This document shows, piece after piece, positions 25,063 to 34,136 of a stretch of DNA of 51,878 nt. Location: positions 1 to 51,878 of the forward strand of contig PNLY01000034.1 of NCBI GenBank assembly GCA_013823325.1. Reading direction: 5' to 3'. Under the pieces are notes generated by a model, which did not search any database, had not been told where the DNA came from, and saw only the letters and a program-made list of their open reading frames with translations. A program made the translations under genes and the position numbers. Within the stretch, counting starts at the first letter, position 1. Every line of letters begins with the position of its first letter. The DNA comes from Methylobacterium sp. Lineage in GTDB: Bacteria; Pseudomonadota; Alphaproteobacteria; Rhizobiales; Beijerinckiaceae.

Positions 25063-28000
25063 ATGAACACTTTGCTTCCCCTCGCCGATACGCTGCCGGC
25101 GACGCCGCTCGCTGCGCCCGGCGATTCTGCCGCCGCCGTCCGCGCGGCTGCCCTGCTCATCCTGCCGCATCTCGAACGCGGTGCGCGTGTCGATGCCGTT
25201 GCCCTGCGCGGCGCGATGGAGGCGGCCTTCGGCGGTTCCGACGCCACCGGCCTCTGGGACTGGAAAACCGCCTATGAGGCGTGCGAGGTCGCCACCGTCC
25301 TGTTCCTGCGCAAATACGGAAAGGCGCTTTTCCGCAAAGCCGGCTCGAAGGTCGCAGCACTCCCGCTGCTCGGCAAGATCGTCGGGCTTCTGCCGACCCA
25401 TACCCGCCGCTCGCAGGAGAGCCAGGCGCTCCAACAATTCTCGACACCGATCCCGCTTGGCCTGGTCGCCACGACTGCCGCCGCGATCACGACCGCCGAC
25501 CGCGTGCTGGAGCCATCGGCCGGGACCGGACTTCTGGCGATCCTCGCCGAGATCGCCGGCGGCTCGCTCGTGCTGAACGAACTGGCCGACACGCGCGCCG
25601 CGCTCCTTTCCTCTCTCTTTCCGGCCATTGCCGTCACCCGCTTCGACGCGGCCCAGATCGACGATCATCTCGACGCCGCCACCGTTCCGTCTGTCGTGCT
25701 CATGAACCCGCCGTTCTCGGCCATGGTCCATGTCGAGGGCCGCGTGGCCGACGCCGCGTTCCGCCATGTCGCCTCCGCGCTCGCGCGCCTGGCGCCCGGC
25801 GGCCGCCTCGTTGCGATCACCGGCTCGAACTTCGGCCCGGAGGCTCCGGCCTGGACCGACGCCTTCGCCCGTCTGCAGGAGCGCGGCCGCGTCGTCTTCT
25901 CCGCCGGGATCGACGGCAGCGTTTACGCCAAGCATGGCACGACCTTCGCCACGCGGCTCACCGTCATCGACAAGCTGCCCGCCGATGATCCCACGGTCTT
26001 CCCGGTCTCGCCGGGCACCGCGCCGGATGCCGCGACCCTTATGGACTGGATCGGCGCACATCTACCGCCGCGCCTGCCGGTCGATCCCTCCGTCATCGTT
26101 CCAGCCGCGGCACCCGCCGCCGCGCGCAGCGTGCGCGGCTATCTCAACCGTGCCGCCAGGATCGCGCCCGCCGCTGTCGCGACTGAGCCGGAAGGCGTCG
26201 CGCTCGCCTATGAGATCGTCGACACGCTGCCCGAAGCCGGAACCACCGACGATGGCCGTATCTCCGACGCCATCTATGAAGAGTACGGATTGCAGGCGAT
26301 CCGTATTTCCGGTTCTCAGGCCCATCCGACCAAGCTGGTGCAGTCGGCGGCGATGGCGTCCGTCGCGCCGCCGAAGCCGAGCTATCGCCCGCATCTCCCC
26401 GCCAACATCCGCGATCTCCTGTCCGACGCCCAGCTCGAAACGCTGGTCTATGCGGGCGAAGCCCATTCGGACTATCTCGCCGGTTCGTGGACGGTGGACG
26501 AGACGTTCGATCTCGTCTCGGCCGCGCGCGACGATGCCGAGAAGGCCGTGCGCTTCCGGCGCGGCTTCTTCATCGGCGACGGCACCGGCGTCGGCAAGGG
26601 CCGCCAGTCCGCCGCGATCATCCTCGACAACTGGCTTCAGGGCCGGCGCAAGGCGGTCTGGATCTCCAAATCCGACAAGCTGCTGGAGGACGCCCAACGC
26701 GACTGGAGCGCGCTCGGCATGGAGCGCCTGCTTGTCACGCCACTGTCACGCTTCCCGCAAGGGCGGCCGATCACGCTGCCCGAAGGCGTCCTATTTACAA
26801 CCTACGCCACGCTACGGGGCGACGACCGCGGCGAGCGGGTTTCCAGGGTCAAGCAGATCGTCGAATGGTTGGGCTCCGATTTCGATGGAGCCATCATTTT
26901 CGACGAGGCGCACGCGATGCAGAATGCCGCCGGAGGCAAGGGTGAACGCGGCGACGTCGCCGCCTCGCAGCAGGGCCGCGCCGGGCTTCGCCTCCAGCAC
27001 GCGCTCCCGAACGCCCGCATCACCTATGTCTCGGCGACCGGCGCCACCTCCGTCCACAATCTCGCCTATGCCCAGCGGCTCGGTCTCTGGGGCGGCGAGG
27101 ATTTCCCGTTCTCGACCAGGGCCGAGTTTGTCGAGGCGATCGAAGCCGGCGGCGTCGCGGCGATGGAGGTTCTGGCTCGCGACCTTCGGGCGCTTGGCCT
27201 CTACACCGCCCGCTCGCTTTCCTTCGACGGCGTGGAATATGAGCTGGTCGAGCACGCGCTTAGCCCTGAGCAGACCCGCATCTACGACGCCTATGCCGGG
27301 GCCTTCGCCATCATCCATAACAATCTCGACGCGGCGATGGAGGCCGCCAACATCACCGGATCGTCCGGCACGCTGAACAAGCAGGCGAAGTCCGCCGCCC
27401 GCTCGGCCTTCGAGTCCGCCAAGCAGCGTTTCTTCGGCCATCTGCTCACCAGCATGAAAACGCCGACCCTGATCCGGTCGATCACCGCCGATCTGGAAGC
27501 CGGTCATTCCGCCGTGATCCAGATCGTCTCGACCGGCGAGGCGCTGACGGAGCGGCGTCTGGCCGACATCCCGACAGAAGAATGGAACGATATTCGGGCG
27601 GACATCACGCCGCGCGAATATGTCCTGTCCTACCTCGAAACCAGCTTCCCGGTTCAGCTCTACGAGCCGTTCACCGACAGCGACGGCAAGGTCTCGTCGC
27701 GTCCGGTCATGCGTGACGGCCAGCCCGTCGAAAGCCGGGAGGCTGTCGCCCGCCGCACCGCGCTGATCGAGAAGCTGGCGAGCCTGCCGGCCGTCCCCGG
27801 CGCGCTCGACCAGATCGTTCAGCACTTCGGCACCGACATGGTGGCCGAGGTGACGGGCCGCTCGCGCCGGATCGTCCGCAAGGGCCAGCGGCTCGTGGTG
27901 GAGAACCGCGCCGCGTCCGCCAATCTCGCCGAGACGCAGGCGTTCATGGACGACAACAAGCGCGTCCTGATCTTCTCCGACGCCGGCGGCACGGGACGCA

Positions 28001-29397
28001 GCTACCACGCCGAGCTGTCGGCGCGGAACACGCGCCTGCGCGTCCATTACCTCCTCGAACCCGGCTGGAAGGCCGACGCCGCCATCCAGGGCCTCGGCCG
28101 CACGCACCGCACCAATCAGGCGCAGCCGCCGCTCTTCCGCCCGATCGCGACGGACGTGAAGGCCGAGAAGCGCTTCCTGTCGACCATCGCTCGCCGCCTC
28201 GACACGCTCGGCGCCATCACGCGGGGCCAGCGCCAGACGGGCGGGCAAGGTCTGTTCCGCCCCGAAGACAATCTGGAAAGCCCCTATGCGCGCGATGCGC
28301 TGCGCCAGCTCTACATGCTGCTGGTGCGCGGCAAGGTCGAAGGCTGCTCGCTCGACCGTTTCGAGTCCGCCACCGGCCTGAAGCTTATGGATTCGACCGG
28401 CATCAAGGACGAGCTGCCGCCGATCACCACCTTCCTCAATCGGCTACTGGCGCTGACCATCGAGCTTCAGGGCGTCCTCTTCACCGCCTTCGAACAATTG
28501 CTGACGGCGCGCATCGAGGGGGCCATCGCCAGCGGCACCTATGACGCCGGGTTGGAGACGCTGACCGCCGAGCGGTTCATCGTCACCGACCGCAAGACCA
28601 TCTATGTCCATCCCGGCACCGGCGCGGAAACCCGACTGCTGACCATCACGCAGCGCGAGCGCAATCGTCCGCTGACGCTGGACGCAGCACTCGGCCATCT
28701 CGATGACCGGCGCGCGAAGCTCCTCGTCAACGAGCGTTCCGGCCGGGCCGCCGTGCAGGTGCCGACCACCAGCATCATGCTCGACGATGGCGAGATCGAG
28801 CGCCGCGTTCGCCTGTTGCGCCCGATGGAGGGGCATAACATTCCCCTCAAGACCATGGCCGAAACGCACTGGATCGAGGCCGATCAAGATGCGTTCGCCG
28901 CCGCCTGGAACGCCGAGATCGCCGAGGTGCCGGAGTTTGCCGACAGCACGATCCATGTCGTCACCGGCTTGCTGCTCCCCATCTGGAAACGCCTGCCGAA
29001 TGAATCGACGCGCGTGTATCGCCTCCAGACCGATGACGGTGAACGCATCATCGGCCGCAAGGTCTCTCCGGCCTGGGCCGCCAACGCGACCACGACCGGC
29101 ACGACCGCGCTCAAGCCCGATGACGCCTTCATGGCGCTGATGGACGGTCGCACGATCCTCGATCTCGCCGAGGGCCTTCAGCTTCGGCGCGCTCGCGTCA
29201 TGGGCGCGAACCGCATCGAACTCTCCGGCTTCACCGACACCATGCGCGAGCGGCTCACCGCCTATGGCCTGTTCCACGAAATCATCTCGTGGAAGCTGCG
29301 CATGTTCGTGCCGGTCGACGCCAATGGGCCGATCGTGCTCGCAAAGCTGCTCGAACGCTGGCCTGTCGAGCGCATCGGTGAGCGGGAGGCGGCGTAA
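25063..29397 (+). CDS. DNA methylase-strawberry notch helicase fusion, 1444 aa
   Basis: The N-terminal adenine methylase-like domain has SAM motif I LEPSAGTGLLA (residues 149-159) and catalytic motif NPPF (215-218). From about residue 480 there is an SNF2/strawberry-notch NTPase domain: Walker A GDGTGVGKGR (about 505-514), DEAH box IIFDEAHAMQNA (613-616), and the C-terminal helicase region with GLGRTHRTNQAQPP near 1010. Phage P1 DarB has the same methylase-helicase plan and protects DNA from type I restriction on entry. By analogy this is probably an anti-restriction or DNA-processing enzyme of the element. Leader E precedes it; the next gene starts directly after its TAA. Confidence 0.9.
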   Translation: MNTLLPLADTLPATPLAAPGDSAAAVRAAALLILPHLERGARVDAVALRGAMEAAFGGSDATGLWDWKTAYEACEVATVLFLRKYGKALFRKAGSKVAALPLLGKIVGLLPTHTRRSQESQALQQFSTPIPLGLVATTAAAITTADRVLEPSAGTGLLAILAEIAGGSLVLNELADTRAALLSSLFPAIAVTRFDAAQIDDHLDAATVPSVVLMNPPFSAMVHVEGRVADAAFRHVASALARLAPGGRLVAITGSNFGPEAPAWTDAFARLQERGRVVFSAGIDGSVYAKHGTTFATRLTVIDKLPADDPTVFPVSPGTAPDAATLMDWIGAHLPPRLPVDPSVIVPAAAPAAARSVRGYLNRAARIAPAAVATEPEGVALAYEIVDTLPEAGTTDDGRISDAIYEEYGLQAIRISGSQAHPTKLVQSAAMASVAPPKPSYRPHLPANIRDLLSDAQLETLVYAGEAHSDYLAGSWTVDETFDLVSAARDDAEKAVRFRRGFFIGDGTGVGKGRQSAAIILDNWLQGRRKAVWISKSDKLLEDAQRDWSALGMERLLVTPLSRFPQGRPITLPEGVLFTTYATLRGDDRGERVSRVKQIVEWLGSDFDGAIIFDEAHAMQNAAGGKGERGDVAASQQGRAGLRLQHALPNARITYVSATGATSVHNLAYAQRLGLWGGEDFPFSTRAEFVEAIEAGGVAAMEVLARDLRALGLYTARSLSFDGVEYELVEHALSPEQTRIYDAYAGAFAIIHNNLDAAMEAANITGSSGTLNKQAKSAARSAFESAKQRFFGHLLTSMKTPTLIRSITADLEAGHSAVIQIVSTGEALTERRLADIPTEEWNDIRADITPREYVLSYLETSFPVQLYEPFTDSDGKVSSRPVMRDGQPVESREAVARRTALIEKLASLPAVPGALDQIVQHFGTDMVAEVTGRSRRIVRKGQRLVVENRAASANLAETQAFMDDNKRVLIFSDAGGTGRSYHAELSARNTRLRVHYLLEPGWKADAAIQGLGRTHRTNQAQPPLFRPIATDVKAEKRFLSTIARRLDTLGAITRGQRQTGGQGLFRPEDNLESPYARDALRQLYMLLVRGKVEGCSLDRFESATGLKLMDSTGIKDELPPITTFLNRLLALTIELQGVLFTAFEQLLTARIEGAIASGTYDAGLETLTAERFIVTDRKTIYVHPGTGAETRLLTITQRERNRPLTLDAALGHLDDRRAKLLVNERSGRAAVQVPTTSIMLDDGEIERRVRLLRPMEGHNIPLKTMAETHWIEADQDAFAAAWNAEIAEVPEFADSTIHVVTGLLLPIWKRLPNESTRVYRLQTDDGERIIGRKVSPAWAANATTTGTTALKPDDAFMALMDGRTILDLAEGLQLRRARVMGANRIELSGFTDTMRERLTAYGLFHEIISWKLRMFVPVDANGPIVLAKLLERWPVERIGEREAA

Positions 29398-30459
29398 ATG
29401 GCTCGCCTCGCAGCTTCCGAACTGGCGATCCGTCTCGGCCGACACGCCGAGGCGGTTTGCCGTCATTATCTGTCGTCCGGCCACCGAGCCGGACGATACT
29501 GGCAGGTCGGCGACGTCCGCAACACGCCGGGCCGGTCGATGTTCGTCCGGCTGACCGGGCCGGAAACCGGCAAGGGCGCAGCGGGCAAATGGACGGATTC
29601 CGCGACTGGCGAGCATGGCGATCTTCTCGACGTCATCCGCGAAAGCTGCGGGCTGATCGACTTCAAGGACGTCGCCGACGAGGCCCGGTCCTTCCTCGCC
29701 TTGCCGCATCCTGAACCCGAACCGGGGAAGCGTGACTGGCGACCGGCATCGGCGCCGGCGGGATCGCCCGAAGCCTCGCGGCGGCTCCTTGCCATGGCGA
29801 AGCCCATCGGACGGACGCTCGTGGAAACGTATTTGCGCAATCGCGCCATTACGGCTTTGCACGAAACCGGAGCCCTGCGCTTCCACCCCCGCTGCTACTA
29901 TCGGGCCGACGAGAACGCGCCGACCGAGACCTGGCCGGCGATGATCGCTGCCGTCACCGACCCCGCCGGCACCATTACGGGCGCGCACCGCACCTGGCTC
30001 GATCCCGGCGGCTTCACCGAGGCGCGTCTTGGCCGTGCGCCGATCGAGACGCCCCGGCGCGCGATGGGTGATCTCCTAGGAAACGCCGTCCGCTTCGGCA
30101 TGGGCAGCGAGGTGATGACGGCCGGCGAAGGCATCGAAACGGTACTGTCCGTCCGCACGGTTCTGCCCGCTATGCCGTCTCTGGCGGCGCTCTCGGCGGC
30201 CCATCTCAGCGCCATCCTGTTCCCGACGACGCTGCGGCGGCTCTATATCGCCCGCGACAACGATCCGGCCGGCGATGGTGCGATGGCGACCCTGACGGAG
30301 CGTGCGAGCGCAGTCGGGATCGAGGCGGTCGTGCTCACGCCACGGCTCGGTGACTTCAACGAAGATCTCAGGCTCCTCGGCCACGACTCATTGGCGGCAC
30401 GGCTGCGGGACCAGATCGTCTCGCAGGACATAGCACGCTTCATGGTGCTGGCGGCCTGA
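29398..30459 (+). CDS. Toprim-domain primase-like protein
   Basis: 353 residues. The N-terminal part (ELAIRLGRHAEAVCRHYLSS, GRYWQVGDVRNTPG) resembles the CHC2-like primase N-terminus without a clear zinc-binding set. The Toprim catalytic acidic residues are in MTAGEGIETVLSV (glutamate) and LYIARDNDPAGD (DxD). Such proteins make primers or process ends during conjugative replication. It begins one nt after the methylase-helicase stop, so both are on one transcript. The degenerate zinc region suggests a plasmid-type DUF7146/Toprim_3 protein. Confidence 0.85.
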   Translation: MARLAASELAIRLGRHAEAVCRHYLSSGHRAGRYWQVGDVRNTPGRSMFVRLTGPETGKGAAGKWTDSATGEHGDLLDVIRESCGLIDFKDVADEARSFLALPHPEPEPGKRDWRPASAPAGSPEASRRLLAMAKPIGRTLVETYLRNRAITALHETGALRFHPRCYYRADENAPTETWPAMIAAVTDPAGTITGAHRTWLDPGGFTEARLGRAPIETPRRAMGDLLGNAVRFGMGSEVMTAGEGIETVLSVRTVLPAMPSLAALSAAHLSAILFPTTLRRLYIARDNDPAGDGAMATLTERASAVGIEAVVLTPRLGDFNEDLRLLGHDSLAARLRDQIVSQDIARFMVLAA

Positions 30460-30633
30460 TCGGTCACGGTCAGGTGCAGCGGCAACGCGGTATCGCGGGG
30501 CCGGTTCAGCCATGGCGATCTGCCTCCGGCGCGGAGAGGCCACACCCACGGCCTTCTGAGAGGGCGATCGGGGCGTCAGGCGGGCCGGACAGGCAATGCC
30601 GGTTGCCAACGATTTTCCGCCGCGCCGCACCCA

Positions 30634-30657
30634 CCCCACGCGACAAGTCGCGCGGGG
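30634..30657. promoter_or_regulatory. 24-bp near-perfect palindrome
   Basis: The arms CCCCaCGCGAC and GTCGCGcGGGG pair at all but one position around AA. It could be an operator for a dimeric regulator or an RNA hairpin in the long leader of the DUF2493 gene. Confidence 0.45.
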
Positions 30658-30784
30658 ACCCCGGCTGGGGCGCTTTGCATCGCGAAGCAAAATCGCCGGC
30701 CCCCGTCATCCTCCTCTGCGTTCCGGCCTCCCGCTGCGCGTCCGGTGCAGGTCCGTCCCGCCCGCCGCCTTTCGTCGCCACGAA

Positions 30785-30803
30785 GGCCGCGATGGGCGCG
30801 GCC
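30785..30803 (+). promoter_or_regulatory. AUGG-loop hairpin, copy 1
   Basis: GGCCGCG-ATGGG-CGCGGCC, seven-bp perfect stem, ending 21 nt before the ATG at 30825. Same layout as copies 2 and 3, with an unrelated stem sequence. Confidence 0.55.
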
Positions 30804-30824
30804 ACGAGCCGAAGGCAGACCACC

Positions 30825-31757
30825 ATGACCGAACACCACGACACCGACTACGAGCCGCACCACGAATCTTCCCCGACCGATCACGTCCTTCAGGAACTGG
30901 CGCTCTACGGCTACCGTCCCTTCGAGGACGAACCCGACCCGCGACCGCTCCCCGAGGGCAATGTCGTGGCCGGCAGCATCGCCGACATCTTCGACGCCCT
31001 CGTGGTGGCGCTCTCGGACACCCGCCTGGAACCCGACCTCGAAGAACTGCTCTGGGGCACGGTCAACCTCTTCCAGCGCGCGGGCGACCGGATCGCGCGC
31101 GAGCTGGACGACAACGAAGTCGCGCAGCGCCGCCTTCAACGGGAACAGGACGGCTCCGAGGTGAAGTCCGTCGAACTGGAGCGCCTGACGGCAGAGGGTC
31201 AGACCCTTCTCGAACGGCGCGACGCCTTCGAGCTGATGCGCGACCAGGCCGCCGAACACTTCGAGCGCCACACCCACTCCGTCTGGCGGCCGCGCACGGG
31301 TTCCATGGTCAACCATCGCAACCTGACCGCCGCGATGATCGACAGCCGCGACTTCCTCGCCGCGAAGAAGCAGGCCGAGAACGAGGTGCTCCTTCCGCCC
31401 GGCCCGAAAGTGGCCTTCACCGGCGGGCTCGACTACAACGACCACCGCCTGATCTGGGCCAAGCTCGATCAGGTTCACGCCAAACACCCCGACATGGTGC
31501 TGCTGCACGGTGGAAGCCCGAAGGGCGCCGAACTCATCGCCTCGAAATGGGCCAGCAACCGCAAGGTTACGCAAATCCCCTTCAAGCCCGACTGGACGAA
31601 GCACGCCAAGGCAGCGCCGTTCAAGCGCAACGATGCGATGCTCGACACCATGCCGATCGGGGTCATTCACTTCCCCGGAACCGGGATTCAGGACAATCTC
31701 GCGGACAAGGCCCGCAAGCTCGGCATCCCGGTCATGAAGTTCGACGGCGGCGCGTAA
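30825..31757 (+). CDS. DUF2493 (YAcAr/Rossmann-like) protein
   Basis: 310 residues. The N-terminal 200 residues are helical (LYGYRPFEDEPDPRPLPEGN near the start, then long charged helices). The C-terminal DUF2493 domain runs from KVAFTGGLDYNDHRLIWAKL through MVLLHGGSPKGAELIASKWA to IGVIHFPGTGIQDNLADKAR. DUF2493 resembles SLOG/DprA-like nucleotide-binding folds, proposed to sense nucleotides or handle DNA. It is very common on alphaproteobacterial ICEs, but the function is not known. ATG 30825 has AAGG about ten nt upstream. Confidence 0.85.
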   Translation: MTEHHDTDYEPHHESSPTDHVLQELALYGYRPFEDEPDPRPLPEGNVVAGSIADIFDALVVALSDTRLEPDLEELLWGTVNLFQRAGDRIARELDDNEVAQRRLQREQDGSEVKSVELERLTAEGQTLLERRDAFELMRDQAAEHFERHTHSVWRPRTGSMVNHRNLTAAMIDSRDFLAAKKQAENEVLLPPGPKVAFTGGLDYNDHRLIWAKLDQVHAKHPDMVLLHGGSPKGAELIASKWASNRKVTQIPFKPDWTKHAKAAPFKRNDAMLDTMPIGVIHFPGTGIQDNLADKARKLGIPVMKFDGGA

Positions 31758-31759
31758 GC

Positions 31760-31788
31760 GCCGCCGAAAGGCGGCTGCAACAGCCGCC
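31760..31788 (+). terminator. Two mutually exclusive hairpins after the DUF2493 gene
   Basis: GCCGCC-GAAA-GGCGGC (31760-31775) and GGCGGCT-GCAAC-AGCCGCC (31770-31788) share the GGCGGC strand, so only one can form. No T-run follows; it may be a terminator, an attenuator or an RNA stabiliser. Confidence 0.45.
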
Positions 31789-31921
31789 AATACTTGACGA
31801 CACGGCAATGAGAAGGCTTTTATGATGTTTCCTTGCAGAACCGGCGAAGCAGCATAGTCGCAGGCGGAGCGTATCTCCGGGCAGCCTGTCGTGATCCTCA
31901 ACCATTCAAGTGGAGGTTTCC

Positions 31922-32338
31922 ATGACGCTGATCCTTCTTGCCATCTCGCTCACCATCACCTTCTGCGTGATCGCCTGGCATCTCGCCATCTACGCGCTGC
32001 CTGTGATGACGGGCATCACCGCGTTCCAATATGTCTATGCGACAGGCTCGGGCTTCTGGTTTTCCGCCCTTGCGGCCATCGGTGCGGCCATAGGCTCCGT
32101 CGTGCTGGTGATCGCCGTGCTTGGCTTTGCGAAAAACCCCGCCTTGCGTCTGATCGCGCTCGCCATCTTCGCCATTCCGGCCGTGATCGCCGGTTTCGCG
32201 CTGGTTCATGGCGTGACCAAGCACATGATCGACTCGGCCATCGCCATCAATATCCTCGGCGGGATCGGCGGTTTGGTCATCGGCATAGCGGCGGTGCTGA
32301 ACCTCAATGCGGTCGGAACGGCTGCGCTTTCGCGTTGA
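31922..32338 (+). CDS. Four-helix inner-membrane protein, 138 aa
   Basis: Four hydrophobic stretches: residues 2-20 (LILLAISLTITFCVIAWHLA), about 42-68 (ALAAIGAAIGSVVLVIAVLG), 75-95 (LIALAIFAIPAVIAGFALV) and 108-130 (INILGGIGGLVIGIAAVLNL). No catalytic motif. A GGAGG site lies nine nt before the ATG. Unknown function; such small membrane proteins on conjugative elements are candidates for entry exclusion or pore accessories, but nothing here proves that. Confidence 0.7.
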   Translation: MTLILLAISLTITFCVIAWHLAIYALPVMTGITAFQYVYATGSGFWFSALAAIGAAIGSVVLVIAVLGFAKNPALRLIALAIFAIPAVIAGFALVHGVTKHMIDSAIAINILGGIGGLVIGIAAVLNLNAVGTAALSR

Positions 32339-33163
32339 TCGTGCTGTTCCGATGATCCTCGCGGCATGGGCCGGGAAGGATGGGTGTCGCCCTTCGGGCC
32401 GCTCATTCGGCTGCGCCGGAACCACGCTTGATGAGCGCGTTTCCGCCATTCGGCTTCAATCGCTGACACGGGGTGGTGGCGATCCATCGCTCCCATGACC
32501 ATCCCGACAGCGTTCGCGCCAAGCCTCCCGCCATCCGATCAGGGCGGAGTCTCATCGGGTTGCTGAATGCGCCATCGCCGTGTCGGTCGCACCGTCCGGC
32601 CCGCTGCGTCGGCATCGGGCGAGATCTGCGAGCGCGCCGGTCGACGCGGTGCTGATCGGTCCGTGGGTTGCGCGACGAGCTGCGCCGCGAACACCTTCAT
32701 GCCCTTTTCGCAAGGCTCTGAATCGAGCCTCGTGCCGTCAAAACGATGATCCGGCAATTGGTGCGGACAACCCGGCAGGCGTCTCGTTCTCGCGGAAATC
32801 CTCGTTTGCCTCCGAAGCCGGGGCGCGGATCGGCAGGCGACAGGGCGTGGCCGGGGCGCCTCCGGGGTGGTGCGTCTGGCCCTGTCTCATCTGCGGCCAG
32901 CAAGGATGCTGTTCTGGCCCGGTCTCCATCGGGCTTACGGAAGCACCAATCCCTCCGACTGACTGATCCCCTAAGTCCGTTCTGTTTCCTTCCGGCAACC
33001 CCCGCGGTTTCCGGCCGTGTTGCCGCGCAAGCGCGGCTGCCCGCCCCACCCGGACCTTGGGGGTCAAGCCGCCGCTGAAGGCGGCGATGCAGGAGTCTCC
33101 AGACGGCCTTGGCCGGGTCTCGTCGGAGGGAATGGTTCCTCCGAGAAGCAACGGAGACCTACA
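32339..33163. other. 825-bp region without a recognised gene
   Basis: Several open frames exist on both strands, but none gives a recognisable protein or convincing ribosome site. The region contains an inverted 21-bp copy of part of ssb (32691-32713) and, near its right end, the second AUGG-loop hairpin. Confidence 0.5.
33123..33144 (+). promoter_or_regulatory. AUGG-loop hairpin, copy 2 (ssb leader)
   Basis: TCGGAGGGA-ATGG-TTCCTCCGA: a nine-bp stem (one G-U) with an AUGG tetraloop, ending 19 nt before the ssb ATG. The linker ACGGAGACCTACA carries the GGAG ribosome site. Confidence 0.58.
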
Positions 33164-33565
33164 ATGCAGAACATCGTCATCCTCGCTGGCAACATCGGCC
33201 AGGACCCGGAAACCCGCGCCACCCAGGGCGGCACCCGCATCACCCACTTCACCCTCGCAACCTCGCGCCCTCGCTACTCGGAAGGCAAGGTGGTCCGCGA
33301 CGACAGGGGCTACCGGGTGCAGGACACCGAATGGCACCGGATCACCGCCTTCAACAGCCTCGGCAAGACGATCGAGGAGCATTGCGAAAAGGGCATGAAG
33401 GTTCTGGTTCGCGGACGCATCCACTACACCAAATGGACCGACCAGCAGGGCAACGACCGCTACGGCTGCGAGATCATCGCCGAAACCGTCGATTTCCTGA
33501 ACCGGGCGAAGCAGACCGAAAACGACGACGGCAAGTTCATCGACGACGATGACATCCCGTTCTGA
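33164..33565 (+). CDS. ssb: Single-stranded DNA-binding protein
   Basis: 133 residues. OB-fold signature: MQNIVILAGNIGQDPETRAT, ITHFTLATSR, WHRITAFNSLGKTIEEHCEK and GMKVLVRGRIHYTKWTDQQG (consecutive segments). The C-terminal tail DDDDIPF is the acidic tip that binds repair and replication partners. It is shorter than chromosomal SSB (about 170-180 aa), as expected for an element copy that coats the transferred strand. Preceded by an AUGG-loop hairpin; followed by a GNRA-loop terminator. Confidence 0.95.
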   Translation: MQNIVILAGNIGQDPETRATQGGTRITHFTLATSRPRYSEGKVVRDDRGYRVQDTEWHRITAFNSLGKTIEEHCEKGMKVLVRGRIHYTKWTDQQGNDRYGCEIIAETVDFLNRAKQTENDDGKFIDDDDIPF

Positions 33566-33580
33566 TCGGACGGCCGGAGA

Positions 33581-33602
33581 CCCGGCGGCGAAAGCCGCCG
33601 GG
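33581..33602 (+). terminator. Terminator after ssb with GAAA tetraloop
   Basis: CCCGGCGGC-GAAA-GCCGCCGGG, perfect nine-bp stem with a GNRA loop, followed by ATTTCT. Fifteen nt after the ssb stop. Confidence 0.7.
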
Positions 33603-34016
33603 ATTTCTAATGTTCGCGCCGGATCGACGCCGCCCCAAAGCTGCGGCCCCTTGGATGCTGCGCGCCGCTTCACGCAAAGGGATCAAACAGACCGGCGCAC
33701 GCAAGGCGCATATTCGGCGGCGGGCATCACGCGGACCATAGACAACTGCGGACGATCGCGACTGTCAGGGAGCGAGCCAGGGCAGCGCCGGCAAGGGCAA
33801 TGCAGGGCCAACCGGCTCCGGCAAGCGGAAACCACCCCGTTCTTGTGGCTTAACCTTGGTTCCGGTCCCGGCCTTCCAGGGTCAACCCTCATGGGGTCCG
33901 CTACGCAAGCGTGCGGTCGCTTCGTCTTCGCCTGCGCGATGACCCCGGCCGAACCCAAAACACTTCGGGCGCCCGTCGAGCGGGGAATGGTCCCCGCCGA
34001 AATCGGGAGCCGGACA
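33603..34016. other. 414-bp region before the interrupted small gene
   Basis: No gene recognised. It is rich in short GC palindromes and ends in the third AUGG-loop hairpin. By analogy with the ssb and DUF2493 genes it is likely a promoter plus a long leader. Confidence 0.45.
33980..33997 (+). promoter_or_regulatory. AUGG-loop hairpin, copy 3
   Basis: GCGGGGA-ATGG-TCCCCGC: seven-bp stem and AUGG tetraloop, ending 19 nt before the ATG at 34017. Linker CGGGAGCCGGACA parallels the ssb linker. Confidence 0.58.
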
Positions 34017-34114
34017 ATGACCCTCGCAACTGCCAACGCCTACGCCGCCAGTCTCGCCTCCACCCTGATGGTCGCCATCGTCATCTTCCGCGCCGGCGAC
34101 GGCACCATCGGCGT
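34017..34114 (+). pseudogene. 5' half of a small gene split by the mercury transposon
   Basis: Starts MTLATANAYAASLASTLMVA, then IVIFRAGDGTIG; the frame then enters transposon sequence and stops at 34154 after foreign residues (YLNSQAVSLAFR). The natural 3' half lies at 43,818-43,888. Joining the two at the shared GCGT gives a continuous 54-codon frame. The gene has its own AUGG-loop hairpin leader. Function unknown; the intact protein would have an acidic C-terminus. Confidence 0.75.
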
Positions 34115-34136
34115 TTATCTGAACAGTCAAGCTGTC

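Larger units (their letters stand above)
30460..30824. other. 365-bp leader region before the DUF2493 gene
   Basis: No credible gene. It contains a 24-bp palindrome with one mismatch (30634-30657: CCCCaCGCGAC, AA, GTCGCGcGGGG) and the AUGG-loop hairpin listed separately. The length and structure suggest a long regulated 5' leader. Confidence 0.55.

Noticed and set aside
32580..32966. 128-codon frame in the region before ssb
   Set aside because: No ribosome site and a disordered, unrecognised product; kept as gene-free stretch.
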